Made by a program: the position numbers and the translations under genes. Source: Coriobacteriales bacterium (lineage in GTDB: Bacteria; Actinomycetota; Coriobacteriia; Coriobacteriales; UMGS124). Taken from it: a DNA stretch of 43,601 nt. The stretch lies in assembly GCA_017515595.1 (NCBI GenBank), contig JAFWFL010000048.1:1-43601 (forward strand). Direction: 5' to 3'. The notes beneath the pieces were generated by a model that was not told where the DNA came from, searched no databases, and saw only the letters and a list, made by a program, of their open reading frames with translations. Below, piece after piece: positions 34,333 to 42,842 of the stretch; positions within the stretch are counted from its first letter, which is position 1, and each line of letters opens with the position of its first letter.

Positions 34333-36228
34333 TTAGTTCTTTGAGAAGATAGGGAAGCCCATATACCCGTCCATTTGAGGACCTTGGCCGGTCATTTGAG
34401 CCGAGAAACCCAGGTCGCTTAGCATGCCAATAATCTGGTCTTGACCGCTTGAACGAGCAATCATCGCATCAAGAACAACCGCAACGGGGCTTGCTTCAAA
34501 TTCTTCCAAAAAGTCTTCGTCAGCATCAAAGCCCAAAGATTCACTGAGCCATTCCGTGACCTTCTCGTCTGCAGGATCAGTTGGGTGTACGCGGTCTTTC
34601 CAACCCAAAACAACAGGCCAGCCACGCTCCACAAGCGGCATCTGCGACACGATGGGTCCCATAGGTTCCTGGCGGCGTTTGTATTCATTATTTTTGCAAG
34701 TATTAAGAATGTACTCGACTGCTTTGGGATCCATACCTTCTCGAGCAATTTCCTGAGCACTCATATTTTGCTCAATATGCATCTCTAAAACTTTATCAAT
34801 GAGATCGTATGGGTATCCAAGAGAAGCCTCGTCTGTTTGACCGCTCGAAAGCTCGGCAGAAGGTGGTTTTGTAAGCGTTGATTGCGGAATAGGAGCAACT
34901 CCTCCCCGGGTATTCCGCCATTGGGCAAGTTTATAAACATCATGTTTATAAATATCGCACATAGGGCTAAATGCTCCAACGGTATCACCGTACAAGGTCG
35001 AGTAACCCATGGCTGATTCGCTCTTGTTGCCGGTATTGAGTACCAAACAGTTATACATATTCGAAAGCGTCATGAGTATAGTACCACGCAACCTCGCCTG
35101 AAGATTCTCATTCGCAAGGCCCGCGACAGGCGTCTGGGCACAGTCAGCAATACCTTGCTTAACGGCGCTATGCATGTCCGTTATGGGGACTTTTATAGTC
35201 TTGATGCCAAGTGCGCGTGCAAGTTCACATGCATCAGTGACCGAGCCTTCACTCGAATACGGACCGGGCATAAGAACACCTGTTACGTGCTCAAAACCAA
35301 GCGCATCGGTTGCCATAGTTGCAACCACAGCAGAGTCGATACCGCCCGAAAGCCCCACCAGAACATCGTGAAAACCGCTCTTATGTACATAATCTCTTAT
35401 TGAGAGAACAAGCGCTTTATAAAGAAGCCCCGTAAGTTCGGAATCAGGAAGCTTTTGCACTTCATCTGCAGGATATCCAACATATGTGCCAGGTCTGGGC
35501 TCAATATGCGGAGGTTCCTCATCTTTTGGAACCACATCAAAAAATGCAAGATCTTCTTCAAACATTAAACAGGAGCATGCAATTATGCCCAGAGGATCTA
35601 CCGCAAAACTACCTCCCGGAATAATCATTTCATCATAAGCTCCAACACCTTGCATTATCGCAAACCAGCAGTCTGACTCAGCAATCATATCGGCAAAGGG
35701 GCTCTCGGCAAAACCTGCCACACCAAATGTAGCCGGATCATGTGCATTAAACGAAATCGGAGTTATGTAAATATCAACATCATGGTCTTCACGCTGCGGT
35801 AAAAACTGAGCATCACTCGTGACAAAACCAATGTCTAACCCATCAATTGTCCACACGGCATCTATGGCCACCGGAGGTGTATCTTCAAGACCGGGTCTGC
35901 GTGCATTGCGCGCACGAACGGGACAGCAAATACCTTTGGCGCACATAAATATCTCGGTATAACACATATAATCATCATTGATATATGCGGGTACCGCTGC
36001 TAAAAGAGGCGTATTCTCGGAGAAAGAGGCCAGTGCATCAAGCATATCAAGCATAAATGCGCTTGACTCGGCAAGACCCTGGGGATATGCCCCGCAAAAC
36101 ACCGTTGCAGGAAACACAATAAGGTCTGCTCCCCGGCGTTTTGCCTGGTAAGCCGTCTCAAGCATATGATCAACCGTTTGAGAAAAATCTCCGGGTATTG
36201 ACCCTATCTGAGCAAGTGCAATTTTCAC
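34333..36228 (-). CDS. nadE: NAD+ synthetase with degenerate glutamine-amidase domain
   Basis: 631 aa. The C-terminal synthetase domain (about 265-560) has the ATP-pyrophosphatase loop GLSGGIDSAVVA, NTGNKSE, STLYGDTVGAFSPM and YKLAQW, all as in NadE. The N-terminal nitrilase-like domain (1-245) aligns throughout with the glutaminase of two-domain NadE, but its catalytic triad appears lost: FPE is FPA (A41), the Lys of the RKR segment is Ala (RAR, A106), and the CED segment is TSD (137-139) with no Cys. The enzyme should still adenylate nicotinate adenine dinucleotide and amidate it with free ammonia. GTG 36228 follows AGAGGG by 6 nt. It is downstream of the desulfoferrodoxin gene, with a terminator between. 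Confidence 0.93.
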   Translation of the reverse strand: MKIALAQIGSIPGDFSQTVDHMLETAYQAKRRGADLIVFPATVFCGAYPQGLAESSAFMLDMLDALASFSENTPLLAAVPAYINDDYMCYTEIFMCAKGICCPVRARNARRPGLEDTPPVAIDAVWTIDGLDIGFVTSDAQFLPQREDHDVDIYITPISFNAHDPATFGVAGFAESPFADMIAESDCWFAIMQGVGAYDEMIIPGGSFAVDPLGIIACSCLMFEEDLAFFDVVPKDEEPPHIEPRPGTYVGYPADEVQKLPDSELTGLLYKALVLSIRDYVHKSGFHDVLVGLSGGIDSAVVATMATDALGFEHVTGVLMPGPYSSEGSVTDACELARALGIKTIKVPITDMHSAVKQGIADCAQTPVAGLANENLQARLRGTILMTLSNMYNCLVLNTGNKSESAMGYSTLYGDTVGAFSPMCDIYKHDVYKLAQWRNTRGGVAPIPQSTLTKPPSAELSSGQTDEASLGYPYDLIDKVLEMHIEQNMSAQEIAREGMDPKAVEYILNTCKNNEYKRRQEPMGPIVSQMPLVERGWPVVLGWKDRVHPTDPADEKVTEWLSESLGFDADEDFLEEFEASPVAVVLDAMIARSSGQDQIIGMLSDLGFSAQMTGQGPQMDGYMGFPIFSKN

Positions 36229-36242
36229 GGCAAACCCTCTCT

Positions 36243-36281
36243 AAGAAAAAGTGCCAAGGGTTTTGCTCACTTGGCACTTTT
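36243..36281 (-). terminator. Rho-independent terminator after desulfoferrodoxin gene
   Basis: On the minus strand AAAAGTGCCAAG pairs perfectly over 12 bp with CTTGGCACTTTT around an 11-nt loop, and the T tract continues with TCTTAG. It separates the desulfoferrodoxin gene from nadE. Confidence 0.85.
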
Positions 36282-36323
36282 AATACATCAATACAAGAAC
36301 TTACGTCTTACCGGAAAGCAAAC

Positions 36324-36701
36324 TTAAAATTCAGCTTTCCACAAGCCGTGCAAATTGCAGTAAGCATAAACGACACCGTGCTCGGCTGAACCAAAGAATG
36401 CCTGAGGTTCATCGCCCGGTTTGAGGAGGCGCATAAACCTGCTGTCCTCAGTTACCAGCATAATCCACTCAATATAATGCTCCTCGGCCATAGGATGTGC
36501 TACTGCGCCTACGGTCACCTTAAGATGGCCGTTGTCGAGTTTCTCAATAACGGGCACGTGCTTCTCAACCGACGCATCTACGGCGCCGGCGACAAGAAGC
36601 TGCATCTTTTCGCCGCAACAAACCGGGTTTACACCTTTGTCATCAACCATCATAACAATATTGCCGCAATGCTGGCACTTATAGAACTTGACCTCTGCCA
36701 T
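36324..36701 (-). CDS. dfx: Desulfoferrodoxin-type superoxide reductase
   Basis: 125 aa. The N-terminal desulforedoxin domain has CQHCGNI and NPVCCGEKM, supplying the four Cys of the Fe(SCys)4 centre. The C-terminal neelaredoxin domain carries the catalytic iron ligands: His in EKHVPVIE (with the Glu that gates the site), two His in HPMAEEHYIEWI, and Cys and His in AYCNLHGLW. It reduces superoxide to hydrogen peroxide without making oxygen, the strategy of strict anaerobes; rubrerythrin at 27.5 kb can remove the peroxide. ATG 36701 is chosen because GAGAGGAG stands 6 nt upstream; ATG 36722 lies before that ribosome site. Confidence 0.95.
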   Translation of the reverse strand: MAEVKFYKCQHCGNIVMMVDDKGVNPVCCGEKMQLLVAGAVDASVEKHVPVIEKLDNGHLKVTVGAVAHPMAEEHYIEWIMLVTEDSRFMRLLKPGDEPQAFFGSAEHGVVYAYCNLHGLWKAEF

Positions 36702-36765
36702 ACAAAACTCCTCTCCCGGCATTTGCCGTTACAACTCAAAGCCGCAATACGCGCTTTGACGTATA

Positions 36766-36775
36766 GTGGTAATGT
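36766..36775 (+). promoter_or_regulatory. Shared motif GTGGTAATGT, candidate regulator site (copy 3, shorter)
   Basis: Ten bases identical to the two longer copies, on the plus strand between the divergent desulfoferrodoxin and dtd genes, 65 nt upstream of the former start. Confidence 0.25.
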
Positions 36776-36913
36776 TGACGAATAACAGCTGCTTTTTCAA
36801 GTACATGCACCGATATTGCGTAATTGATAGGTTAAGCGCTTCTGATCATATTTACCGGTAAACTCTGTGATAAGCTTTTCCATTAAAATGGGTAAGTTAG
36901 CAAGGGAGCAAAC

Positions 36914-37390
36914 ATGCGAGCGCTCATACAGCGGGTACTGCAGGCGAAGGTTTTGGTAGAAAACCAAATAACAGGCCAAATAAAAAACGGCTATCTTATT
37001 TTGCTTGGTGTCGGGCAAAACGATACCGAGGCTCAGGCAGAGCGTCTTTGGAATAAAATATTAAAACTTCGCATTATGAGCGACTCTCAGGGCAAAACAA
37101 ATCTCTCGCTTGAGGACGTGCAGGGAGAAATCCTTGTGGTAAGCCAGTTTACGCTCTATGCAGACTGCCGCAAGGGAAACCGTCCCTCATTTAGCAATGC
37201 CGCAGATCCTGCTGAAGCAAAGCGCTTGTATGAATATTTTTGTTCCCTTGTTGAGCATGACATCGGCCACGTAGAAACCGGTATTTTTGCTGCCGAAATG
37301 CAGGTTGAGCTTACAAATGACGGACCGTTTTCGATTTGGATTGATACCAACGACTTGGATATGCCCAGACACCAAAAACCAAACCTCTAG
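36914..37390 (+). CDS. dtd: D-aminoacyl-tRNA deacylase
   Basis: 158 aa, the size of DTD. It begins MRALIQRVLQAKVLVENQ, holds the family motif SQFTLYADCRKGNRPSF with the active-site Ser-Gln region, and ends with NDGPFSIWIDT, the Gly-Pro motif that is normally NDGPVT and rejects L-amino acids. DTD hydrolyses D-aminoacyl-tRNA (and Gly-tRNA-Ala) in the cytoplasm. ATG 36914 has GGGAG 5 nt upstream. A GNAT gene follows after 40 bp on the same strand with its own strong ribosome site. Confidence 0.96.
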   Translation: MRALIQRVLQAKVLVENQITGQIKNGYLILLGVGQNDTEAQAERLWNKILKLRIMSDSQGKTNLSLEDVQGEILVVSQFTLYADCRKGNRPSFSNAADPAEAKRLYEYFCSLVEHDIGHVETGIFAAEMQVELTNDGPFSIWIDTNDLDMPRHQKPNL

Positions 37391-37430
37391 CTATTCGCCC
37401 ACATATCCGGTCTTTAAAGGAGAAATACAC

Positions 37431-37991
37431 ATGTCATATGCTGTTCGTCTGGCTTCGCCAAAAGATGCCCAAAAGCTTTTATCCATTTATCAATACTACG
37501 TGAATAATACCGCCATAACCTTCGAAACCGAGGTTCCCACCATAGAAGAGTTTGAACAGCGTATACGTACTATGCTTTTGACCCATCCTTATCTTGTGGT
37601 TTTTGATACAAACGAACCTGAAACTCTTTTAGGTTATGCATACGCCCATGCTTTCTATGGCCGGGCAGCATACAGCCACTCAGCGGAAGTCAGCATTTAC
37701 CTTGATTGGAAAACCCGGGGTAAGCATCTTGGGAGTCTTTTGTACATCCGTCTTGAAGAGCTTCTCGTCGCGCAACACGTCACAAATCTTATCGCGGTTA
37801 TTACCTCAGCAGATGAGGGCGGCTCGATTGGATTCCACGAGCATATGGGATACCGTACGGTTGGTACCCTCAATAATTGTGGTTATAAATTCAGCTCATG
37901 GTACAGCGTTACCTGGATGGAAAAAATCATTGCCCCTCATGAGCCAAATCCTCTGGTTTTTATTCCTTTTAGCCAAATGCAGCAATTATAA
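37431..37991 (+). CDS. GNAT-family N-acetyltransferase (phosphinothricin-acetyltransferase-like)
   Basis: 186 aa. The PAT/YwnH-type layout is visible: RLASPKDAQKLLSIYQYYV at the N-terminus, the conserved ITFETEVPT, the acetyl-CoA loop SIYLDWKTRGKHLGSLLY (the usual RGKGIG loop is RGKHLG), ITSADEGGSIGFHEHMGY and the closing WYSVTWMEK. These enzymes acetylate small amines such as methionine sulfone derivatives; the physiological substrate here is not known. ATG 37431 is preceded by AAAGGAG at 8 nt, ruling out longer frames that run back into dtd. It converges on rdgB with one base between the stop codons. Confidence 0.85.
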   Translation: MSYAVRLASPKDAQKLLSIYQYYVNNTAITFETEVPTIEEFEQRIRTMLLTHPYLVVFDTNEPETLLGYAYAHAFYGRAAYSHSAEVSIYLDWKTRGKHLGSLLYIRLEELLVAQHVTNLIAVITSADEGGSIGFHEHMGYRTVGTLNNCGYKFSSWYSVTWMEKIIAPHEPNPLVFIPFSQMQQL

Positions 37992-37992
37992 G

Positions 37993-38610
37993 TTACAGTA
38001 TTTCACGCAATTCATCTGCAAGTGCATCGAGCGCGTGACGGCGATGCGAAATAGCGTTTTTCTCCTGAGGAGTCAGCTCTGCCATGGTTTTGCCGGGAGT
38101 GTCATCGGGCAAAAAGAGCGGATCATATCCAAAACCATTGTTCCCCCGCTCTTCAAAGCCAATGCTCCCCTCGCAATAACCAATCCCGCAAAAACGTATT
38201 TCATCGCTTACAAACGCAACACAGCTCACAAACCTGGCGCTGCGATCATCTTCAGAAATATCTTCGAGTTTCTCAATAAGTTTGCGGTTGTTTGCAGCAT
38301 CATCCCCGTGTACTCCTGCCCATCTGGCCGAGAAAACCCCCGGTTCTCCGTTGAGCGCATCAACCACAAGACCTGAATCATCTGCAATAGCCGGCAAACC
38401 CGTAAAAGCATGAGCTGCTTCTGCCTTAATAAATGCATTTTCTTCAAAGGTCAGCCCGTTTTCCTCGGGCTCAATATAAGCGTCGCCAAGCTCTTTGATT
38501 GATCTGAACTCAGTGTTGGGCATAACATCAGACAATATTTCCCGAATCTCAACAATCTTGTGAGCATTACCCGTTGCCACCATAACTATCTGGGGTTCTT
38601 TATTCTCCAT
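37993..38610 (-). CDS. rdgB: dITP/XTP pyrophosphatase, RdgB/HAM1 family
   Basis: 205 aa. Family motifs are VMVATGNAHKIVEIREIL, TFEENAFIKAEAA, ADDSGLVVDALNGEPGVFSARWAG, and GFGYDPLFL with the closing SHRRHAL. It hydrolyses dITP, ITP and XTP to monophosphates and keeps deaminated purines out of DNA and RNA. ATG 38610 stands 2 nt after the rph stop, with GGAG upstream inside rph, so rph and rdgB are coupled, a common arrangement in Gram-positives. Confidence 0.96.
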   Translation of the reverse strand: MENKEPQIVMVATGNAHKIVEIREILSDVMPNTEFRSIKELGDAYIEPEENGLTFEENAFIKAEAAHAFTGLPAIADDSGLVVDALNGEPGVFSARWAGVHGDDAANNRKLIEKLEDISEDDRSARFVSCVAFVSDEIRFCGIGYCEGSIGFEERGNNGFGYDPLFLPDDTPGKTMAELTPQEKNAISHRRHALDALADELREIL

Positions 38611-38612
38611 GA

Positions 38613-39374
38613 TTACTCGCTCCATCCAACACACTGATCCTGCAGGGTAAGTATCCGGCCTAAAGCCTCTTCGCCGGCATCAAGCAGGCTGTTTAAACGC
38701 TTGCGATCAAACGGAGTCAGCTCGCCGGTACCCTGTACTTCCACAAACTCGTGCTTACCGGTATAAACCAGGTTCATGTCAACCTCAGCTCTTGAATCTT
38801 CAAAATAATCAAGATCGACCAATGTCCTGCCTGCCACTACACCTACAGATACAGCTGCTACCTGGTCAATGAGGGGCATCCGGGCAATCTTTTTGGCGTC
38901 AATCCATGCCATGAGTGCATCATGCAGCGCTACCCATGCTCCGGTAACCGAGGCAGTACGGGTTCCTCCGTCAGCATTAATCACATCGCAGTCTACGGTA
39001 ACGGTAAACTCTCCCAAAGCTTTGAGATCACAAACCGCTCGCAAAGACCTGCCAATAAGACGCTCGATCTCCATAGAACGTCCTTTGCGCGCAGCAATTT
39101 CTCTGCGTGAACGGGTTGATGTCGAACAGGGTAACATTGCATATTCTGCTGTAATCCAGCCGGCATGTGAACGCATACGCCAGCCGGGAAGACCTTCTTC
39201 TATTGATGCGGCGCAGAGTACGCGCGTCTCACCATACTCAGCCAAACAAGATCCCAATGCATGGGGCATAACAGCCCGTTTGAGACTGATAGGCCTCGTT
39301 TCTCCCTCGGCACGGTCATAGCTGCGCTTTGCGGCAAGGCTTTTTTCTGATGCGGAAAGCTGGTTTTGTGGCAT
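38613..39374 (-). CDS. rph: Ribonuclease PH
   Basis: 253 aa. Typical segments are SYDRAEGETRPISLKR, GETRVLCAASIEEGLPGWR, AEYAMLPCSTSTRSRRE, ARKGRSMEIERLIGRSLRA, DCDVINADGGTRTASVTGA, and VEVQGTGELTPFDR near the end. It trims the 3' end of tRNA precursors by phosphorolysis. ATG 39374 has GAAAGGA 6 nt upstream. The order on the minus strand is murI, rph, rdgB with gaps of 27 and 2 bp, consistent with one operon. Confidence 0.97.
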   Translation of the reverse strand: MPQNQLSASEKSLAAKRSYDRAEGETRPISLKRAVMPHALGSCLAEYGETRVLCAASIEEGLPGWRMRSHAGWITAEYAMLPCSTSTRSRREIAARKGRSMEIERLIGRSLRAVCDLKALGEFTVTVDCDVINADGGTRTASVTGAWVALHDALMAWIDAKKIARMPLIDQVAAVSVGVVAGRTLVDLDYFEDSRAEVDMNLVYTGKHEFVEVQGTGELTPFDRKRLNSLLDAGEEALGRILTLQDQCVGWSE

Positions 39375-39401
39375 GAGGATTCCTTTCGGGTCCGTAAGAC
39401 A

Positions 39402-40325
39402 TTATGCCTGGGATTCAACAAGACTTTCAAGCTCTGCAATATCTATGTGTTCAATACTTGCGAGCGGTCGTCCAAATATGAACTGGCCCGCAGCTGCGAA
39501 TGTCGTAATATCTTCTCCCGTAGTCGCAAACCTATGACGTACCGTGTTGGTATCGCCGGCAAGCTGGTTGCGCCGAGCCAAAGTCTCGGCAACCTCGCGG
39601 GTAGTTTCCTCGGCAGAACTTACAATGCACACACCGTCTCCCAACGCTTTGCGAATAGGCTGGGTCAGCAACGGAAAATGTGTACAACCCAAAACAAGCG
39701 TATCAATACCCGCCCTGGTTAGAGGAGCAAGTTCCCGAGAAACCTGCTCGCAAACCTGCGGAGTCATAAACACCTGGGTGTCTTTGCGCCAATCCTGATG
39801 AAGATGCAACCCTGACGCGAGCTCGTCCTCCACAAGGGTTACAAAACCGGGCGTCGCAACCGATACCACCTCAACGCCCGCATCAAGCGATTTTATTGCC
39901 CGGGCATATGCATCAGATGCAACAGTTAAGGGCGTTGCAATAACACCAACCCGGCGCGCTACGGTTGTCTGAACAGCCGCACGTGCACCCGGAGCCACAA
40001 CGCCAATAACGGGAACGCCAAAGGTGCGCTGCGCTAAAGGCAAAGCGGCAGCCGTTGCAGTATTGCATGCTATTACCACAAGCTTGATATTTCGATGCGC
40101 AAACCACGCACCAATTTGCCGTACATATAAACGGACTTCACCGGGAGTGCGCAAACCGTAAGGACAACGTTGTGTGTCGCCTACATAGTAAATTGATTCA
40201 TGCGGAAGAGCATCGCTTATGGCACGCGCTACGGTAAGCCCGCCCATACCTGAGTCGAATATTCCAATAGGAGAAGATGCGACACTATGGGCCCCAGCAA
40301 ACCATGCATCATTTGTACTTGCCAA
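39402..40325 (-). CDS. murI: Glutamate racemase
   Basis: 307 aa. Motifs are PIGIFDSGMGGLTVARAI, YYVGDTQRCPYG, VIACNTATAAAL with the first catalytic Cys, and LVLGCTHFPLL with the second. It makes D-glutamate for peptidoglycan. The start is TTG 40325, with GAGGAG 5-6 nt before it; no ATG alternative has a comparable site, and the catalytic domain begins only 18 residues later. First gene of the murI-rph-rdgB unit, divergent from the LCP gene. Confidence 0.95.
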   Translation of the reverse strand: MASTNDAWFAGAHSVASSPIGIFDSGMGGLTVARAISDALPHESIYYVGDTQRCPYGLRTPGEVRLYVRQIGAWFAHRNIKLVVIACNTATAAALPLAQRTFGVPVIGVVAPGARAAVQTTVARRVGVIATPLTVASDAYARAIKSLDAGVEVVSVATPGFVTLVEDELASGLHLHQDWRKDTQVFMTPQVCEQVSRELAPLTRAGIDTLVLGCTHFPLLTQPIRKALGDGVCIVSSAEETTREVAETLARRNQLAGDTNTVRHRFATTGEDITTFAAAGQFIFGRPLASIEHIDIAELESLVESQA

Positions 40326-40548
40326 AACTGCTCCTCACCACCACACAAAACTGTTAAAGCCGCATTGTAATAGATACCGGGGCAAAAATATCCTTCATGT
40401 AACGTATGCTTCAAAAACCACGATTGGTGCTCATGTTATCACCGGTTTTAGATTTGCAATCTCATTTTAAATTTCCTGTTAAATTTGGGGTGAACGCATA
40501 TGCCCATGAATGCCACATACATGAACGCTATGATAGATAGTTGTTCTT

Positions 40549-40577
40549 TTGACAGGATGTACTACATAATGCATAAT
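40549..40577 (+). promoter_or_regulatory. Strong sigma-70-type promoter of the LCP gene
   Basis: TTGACA (40549-40554), a 17-bp spacer and CATAAT (40572-40577, five of six consensus bases) would start transcription near 40584, upstream of the ribosome site GAGGAG and ATG 40626. The rest of the 300-bp murI-LCP intergenic region shows no other gene. Confidence 0.8.
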
Positions 40578-40625
40578 AATGCAGGCCAAATGCACCACAT
40601 CTGTGCTTATGTTGAGGAGACATAT

Positions 40626-42299
40626 ATGACGGAGAGATATAACCGCCAATCAAACAACCAAAACTCATACAGCCAGGATTCATACAGCCAGTATTCCTGG
40701 GATGATGAGTTTGATGACAGGCCCAGCGCACAACGCCAGCCGCGAACAAGCCGCACAAGCACGTCAGCACGTTCGAGCACAGCTTCGCGTACAACTACAT
40801 CTTCTCGCACAAGGCAGCAAGCCAACGACACATCACAAAATACAACGCGAGGCACCCGTTCACGCAGCTCGTCAGCATATGCCAATACCGGCAGCGCCCC
40901 AAGCAACAAAAAGCGTTTGATTATTATCATTGCTTCAGTTATTGGCGCTATTGTTTTGATTGCGGCAATTGTTGTCGCGAGCTTTATGGGGAGCATTGGG
41001 TGCAGACTTAACGAGCAATATCGTAATGACCAGGAACTTCAAAATGTTCTGAATGAAAACCAGCAACGCGCTCAGCAAAACTACCAAGCCTCAGTACAAG
41101 ACCAAAAGAGCACCGAGCTTCAGAGTAACTGGTCTGATATGACACCGTTTTATATGCTTCTTGTTGGCGTCGACTCAAGCGATGACCGTATGTACGGCGA
41201 TGAAGGCTCAGAGATGGGATACGGTTCAGATGAAGGCAGCTATAGGACTGATACCATCATACTCGCGCGTATAGACCCTGGTAACAAAAAAGTTGCTCTG
41301 GTATCAATCCATCGTGACACTCTTTATCCCATCAACGGCAGAGAACAGAAAATCAACAATGCATATTCAATAGGCGGTATGGCCAAAACCATAGAAGTAA
41401 TCAGCGAATTTGCCGGTGTCCCCATTACACACTTTGCCCAGGTCAATATGGACGGATTTGCGGCAATTATTGACGCGCTCGGAGGCTTGGAAATCAATGT
41501 TCCGTTCGAGATTTATGATGATTGGACAGATGCCTACTTCCCGGCAGGCCCACAGATTTTGAACGGTCATGATGCAACTTACTATGTACGTATCCGCCAT
41601 GCTTATGACCAGATGGGTGACGGCGACCGTTACCGTGCAGCAGCACAACGACAGGTCCTCGAAGTGCTTTTGCAGCGCATTATGAGCGCTTCACCTGTAG
41701 AAATGGTCAATATCATTAATACACTCGCAGGCTACGCAAGCACTGACTTTACACTTGACCAGATTGTAAACCTCGCTTTGGCGATGCGCGGCATTGATAT
41801 TAATTCTGACGTATATTCAACCATGAACCCAACAATTGCAACTTACACAAATGATACCTGGTATGAGATTAGCGATACTGAAGCATGGAATCATATGATG
41901 GCAATGGTTGACGCCGGTCAGCGCCCCTCATCCGATACTGCGATTCAGTCCGGACTTGGCAGTGTTACCACCGGTGCACCGGGAACAGTGGAACTTCCCA
42001 CTCCGACTCAAGCCAACACCGATATTTATGTCAAAGACGCCTATGCCGGAGGTTTGGGTTCTGCCGAAGCCACTCAAGCCCTTGTCGAGAATGGATGGCG
42101 TGCCACTGATGCCGGAGTTGCCAATATTTCCCTTGATTATACCGTAGTGGTCTACCAAAACGACACGTATCTTGAACTGGCTGCTCAAATTGCCGAGATT
42201 GTGGGCGGATATACCGAGCCAAGACTCGATACCTGGGGAATCCCCGATGGCTATGGTATCATGGTTGTTATGGGAACAGATATTCCTTACGGTTACTAA
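40626..42299 (+). CDS. LytR-CpsA-Psr (LCP) family glycopolymer ligase with LytR_C domain
   Basis: 557 aa. A disordered cytoplasmic N-terminus (1-95) is rich in Ser, Thr, Arg and Gln, with a YSQDSYSQYS stretch. One membrane helix (about 98-120) is followed by the LCP domain: TDTIILARIDP, VSIHRDTLYPI, KINNAYSIGG and YYVRIRHAYDQMGDGDRYRAAAQRQ, which supply the conserved Arg and Asp residues that bind the lipid pyrophosphate. The C-terminal domain (about 460-557) is LytR_C. LCP enzymes attach undecaprenyl-linked polymers to peptidoglycan outside the cell. ATG 40626 is preferred since GAGGAG precedes it by 6 nt and the promoter lies just upstream; an ATG at 40500 lies before the promoter. Confidence 0.93.
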   Translation: MTERYNRQSNNQNSYSQDSYSQYSWDDEFDDRPSAQRQPRTSRTSTSARSSTASRTTTSSRTRQQANDTSQNTTRGTRSRSSSAYANTGSAPSNKKRLIIIIASVIGAIVLIAAIVVASFMGSIGCRLNEQYRNDQELQNVLNENQQRAQQNYQASVQDQKSTELQSNWSDMTPFYMLLVGVDSSDDRMYGDEGSEMGYGSDEGSYRTDTIILARIDPGNKKVALVSIHRDTLYPINGREQKINNAYSIGGMAKTIEVISEFAGVPITHFAQVNMDGFAAIIDALGGLEINVPFEIYDDWTDAYFPAGPQILNGHDATYYVRIRHAYDQMGDGDRYRAAAQRQVLEVLLQRIMSASPVEMVNIINTLAGYASTDFTLDQIVNLALAMRGIDINSDVYSTMNPTIATYTNDTWYEISDTEAWNHMMAMVDAGQRPSSDTAIQSGLGSVTTGAPGTVELPTPTQANTDIYVKDAYAGGLGSAEATQALVENGWRATDAGVANISLDYTVVVYQNDTYLELAAQIAEIVGGYTEPRLDTWGIPDGYGIMVVMGTDIPYGY

Positions 42300-42325
42300 G
42301 GCCCTGGTTATTCTCTAAAAAGTCC

Positions 42326-42354
42326 TTGACACGTAACCGTTAAACAACTACTAT
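42326..42354 (+). promoter_or_regulatory. Strong sigma-70-type promoter of ssrA
   Basis: TTGACA (42326-42331), a 17-bp spacer and TACTAT (42349-42354) predict a start near 42361, giving a leader of about 107 nt that must be removed (by RNase P, as is usual) to make the mature tmRNA 5' end at 42468. Confidence 0.8.
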
Positions 42355-42428
42355 GCACTTTCGCTCACTTGCACCATTTGAGTGATGCAGGTACTTTGAC
42401 AGGGTGAAACTTCACCCGCTTCTTCTTG

Positions 42429-42455
42429 AGATGTCTCTCATGCGGAGAGACATCT
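42429..42455 (+). other. Hairpin in the ssrA leader
   Basis: AGATGTCTCT (42429-42438) and AGAGACATCT (42446-42455) pair perfectly with a 7-nt loop. Only TTT follows, and it stands between the ssrA promoter and the tmRNA, so it is more likely a leader structure than a terminator. A second small hairpin, GGGTGA/TCACCC, lies just before it. Confidence 0.6.
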
Positions 42456-42467
42456 TTGAGCAGATGT

Positions 42468-42819
42468 GGGGCCGACTGGTTTCGACATGGTTGTTCTGAG
42501 AGGTGAAGCAGGCCGTGGTCTCCTCGCCACGTTAATAAGGGGTACTTGTCAAAATAAATGACAACAAGCAATATGCTCTCGCTGCTTAATTAATAACAGC
42601 GACGTCGACCCGTGGTATGCCTTCGACCGCGGTGAGACGCCATTGAGAAGGCTGCTTTTGCAGATGTGGTCTGTATGCTGCAAACTAAGACCAAACAGAC
42701 TGGAACAGCAATCGCTTGGCTCCGTGTGGCTGCTGTTTAAGATCTAAACGGAACCTGTGCCTGGAGAAGCCCTCAGGGGATGATTATGGACCGGAGTTCA
42801 ATTCTCCGCGGCTCCACCA
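42468..42819 (+). ncRNA. ssrA: Transfer-messenger RNA (tmRNA)
   Basis: The 352-nt gene begins GGGGCCGACTGGTTTCGACA and ends CGGCTCC-A-CCA, so the alanine-tRNA-like acceptor ends pair (one G-U), and the T-arm GGAGTTCAATTCTCC is clear. The tag reading frame ends ...Asp-Asn-Lys-Gln-Tyr-Ala-Leu-Ala-Ala, stop TAA at 42587-42589, inside the expected tag position after GTC at 42548. If translation resumes directly after GTC the tag is KINDNKQYALAA; the first codon (AAA) is unusual, so resumption may lie a codon or two later. It frees stalled ribosomes with SmpB. Confidence 0.95.
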
Positions 42820-42842
42820 TTACTTGATTAATATATCTCTTT

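Noticed and set aside
37636-38376. A 246-codon open frame on the plus strand
   Set aside because: It starts within the GNAT gene in another frame and runs antisense through rdgB; both overlapped genes have firm family motifs.
42396-42401. A second TTGACA in front of ssrA
   Set aside because: No -10-like hexamer lies 16-19 bp downstream; the TTGACA at 42326 has one.
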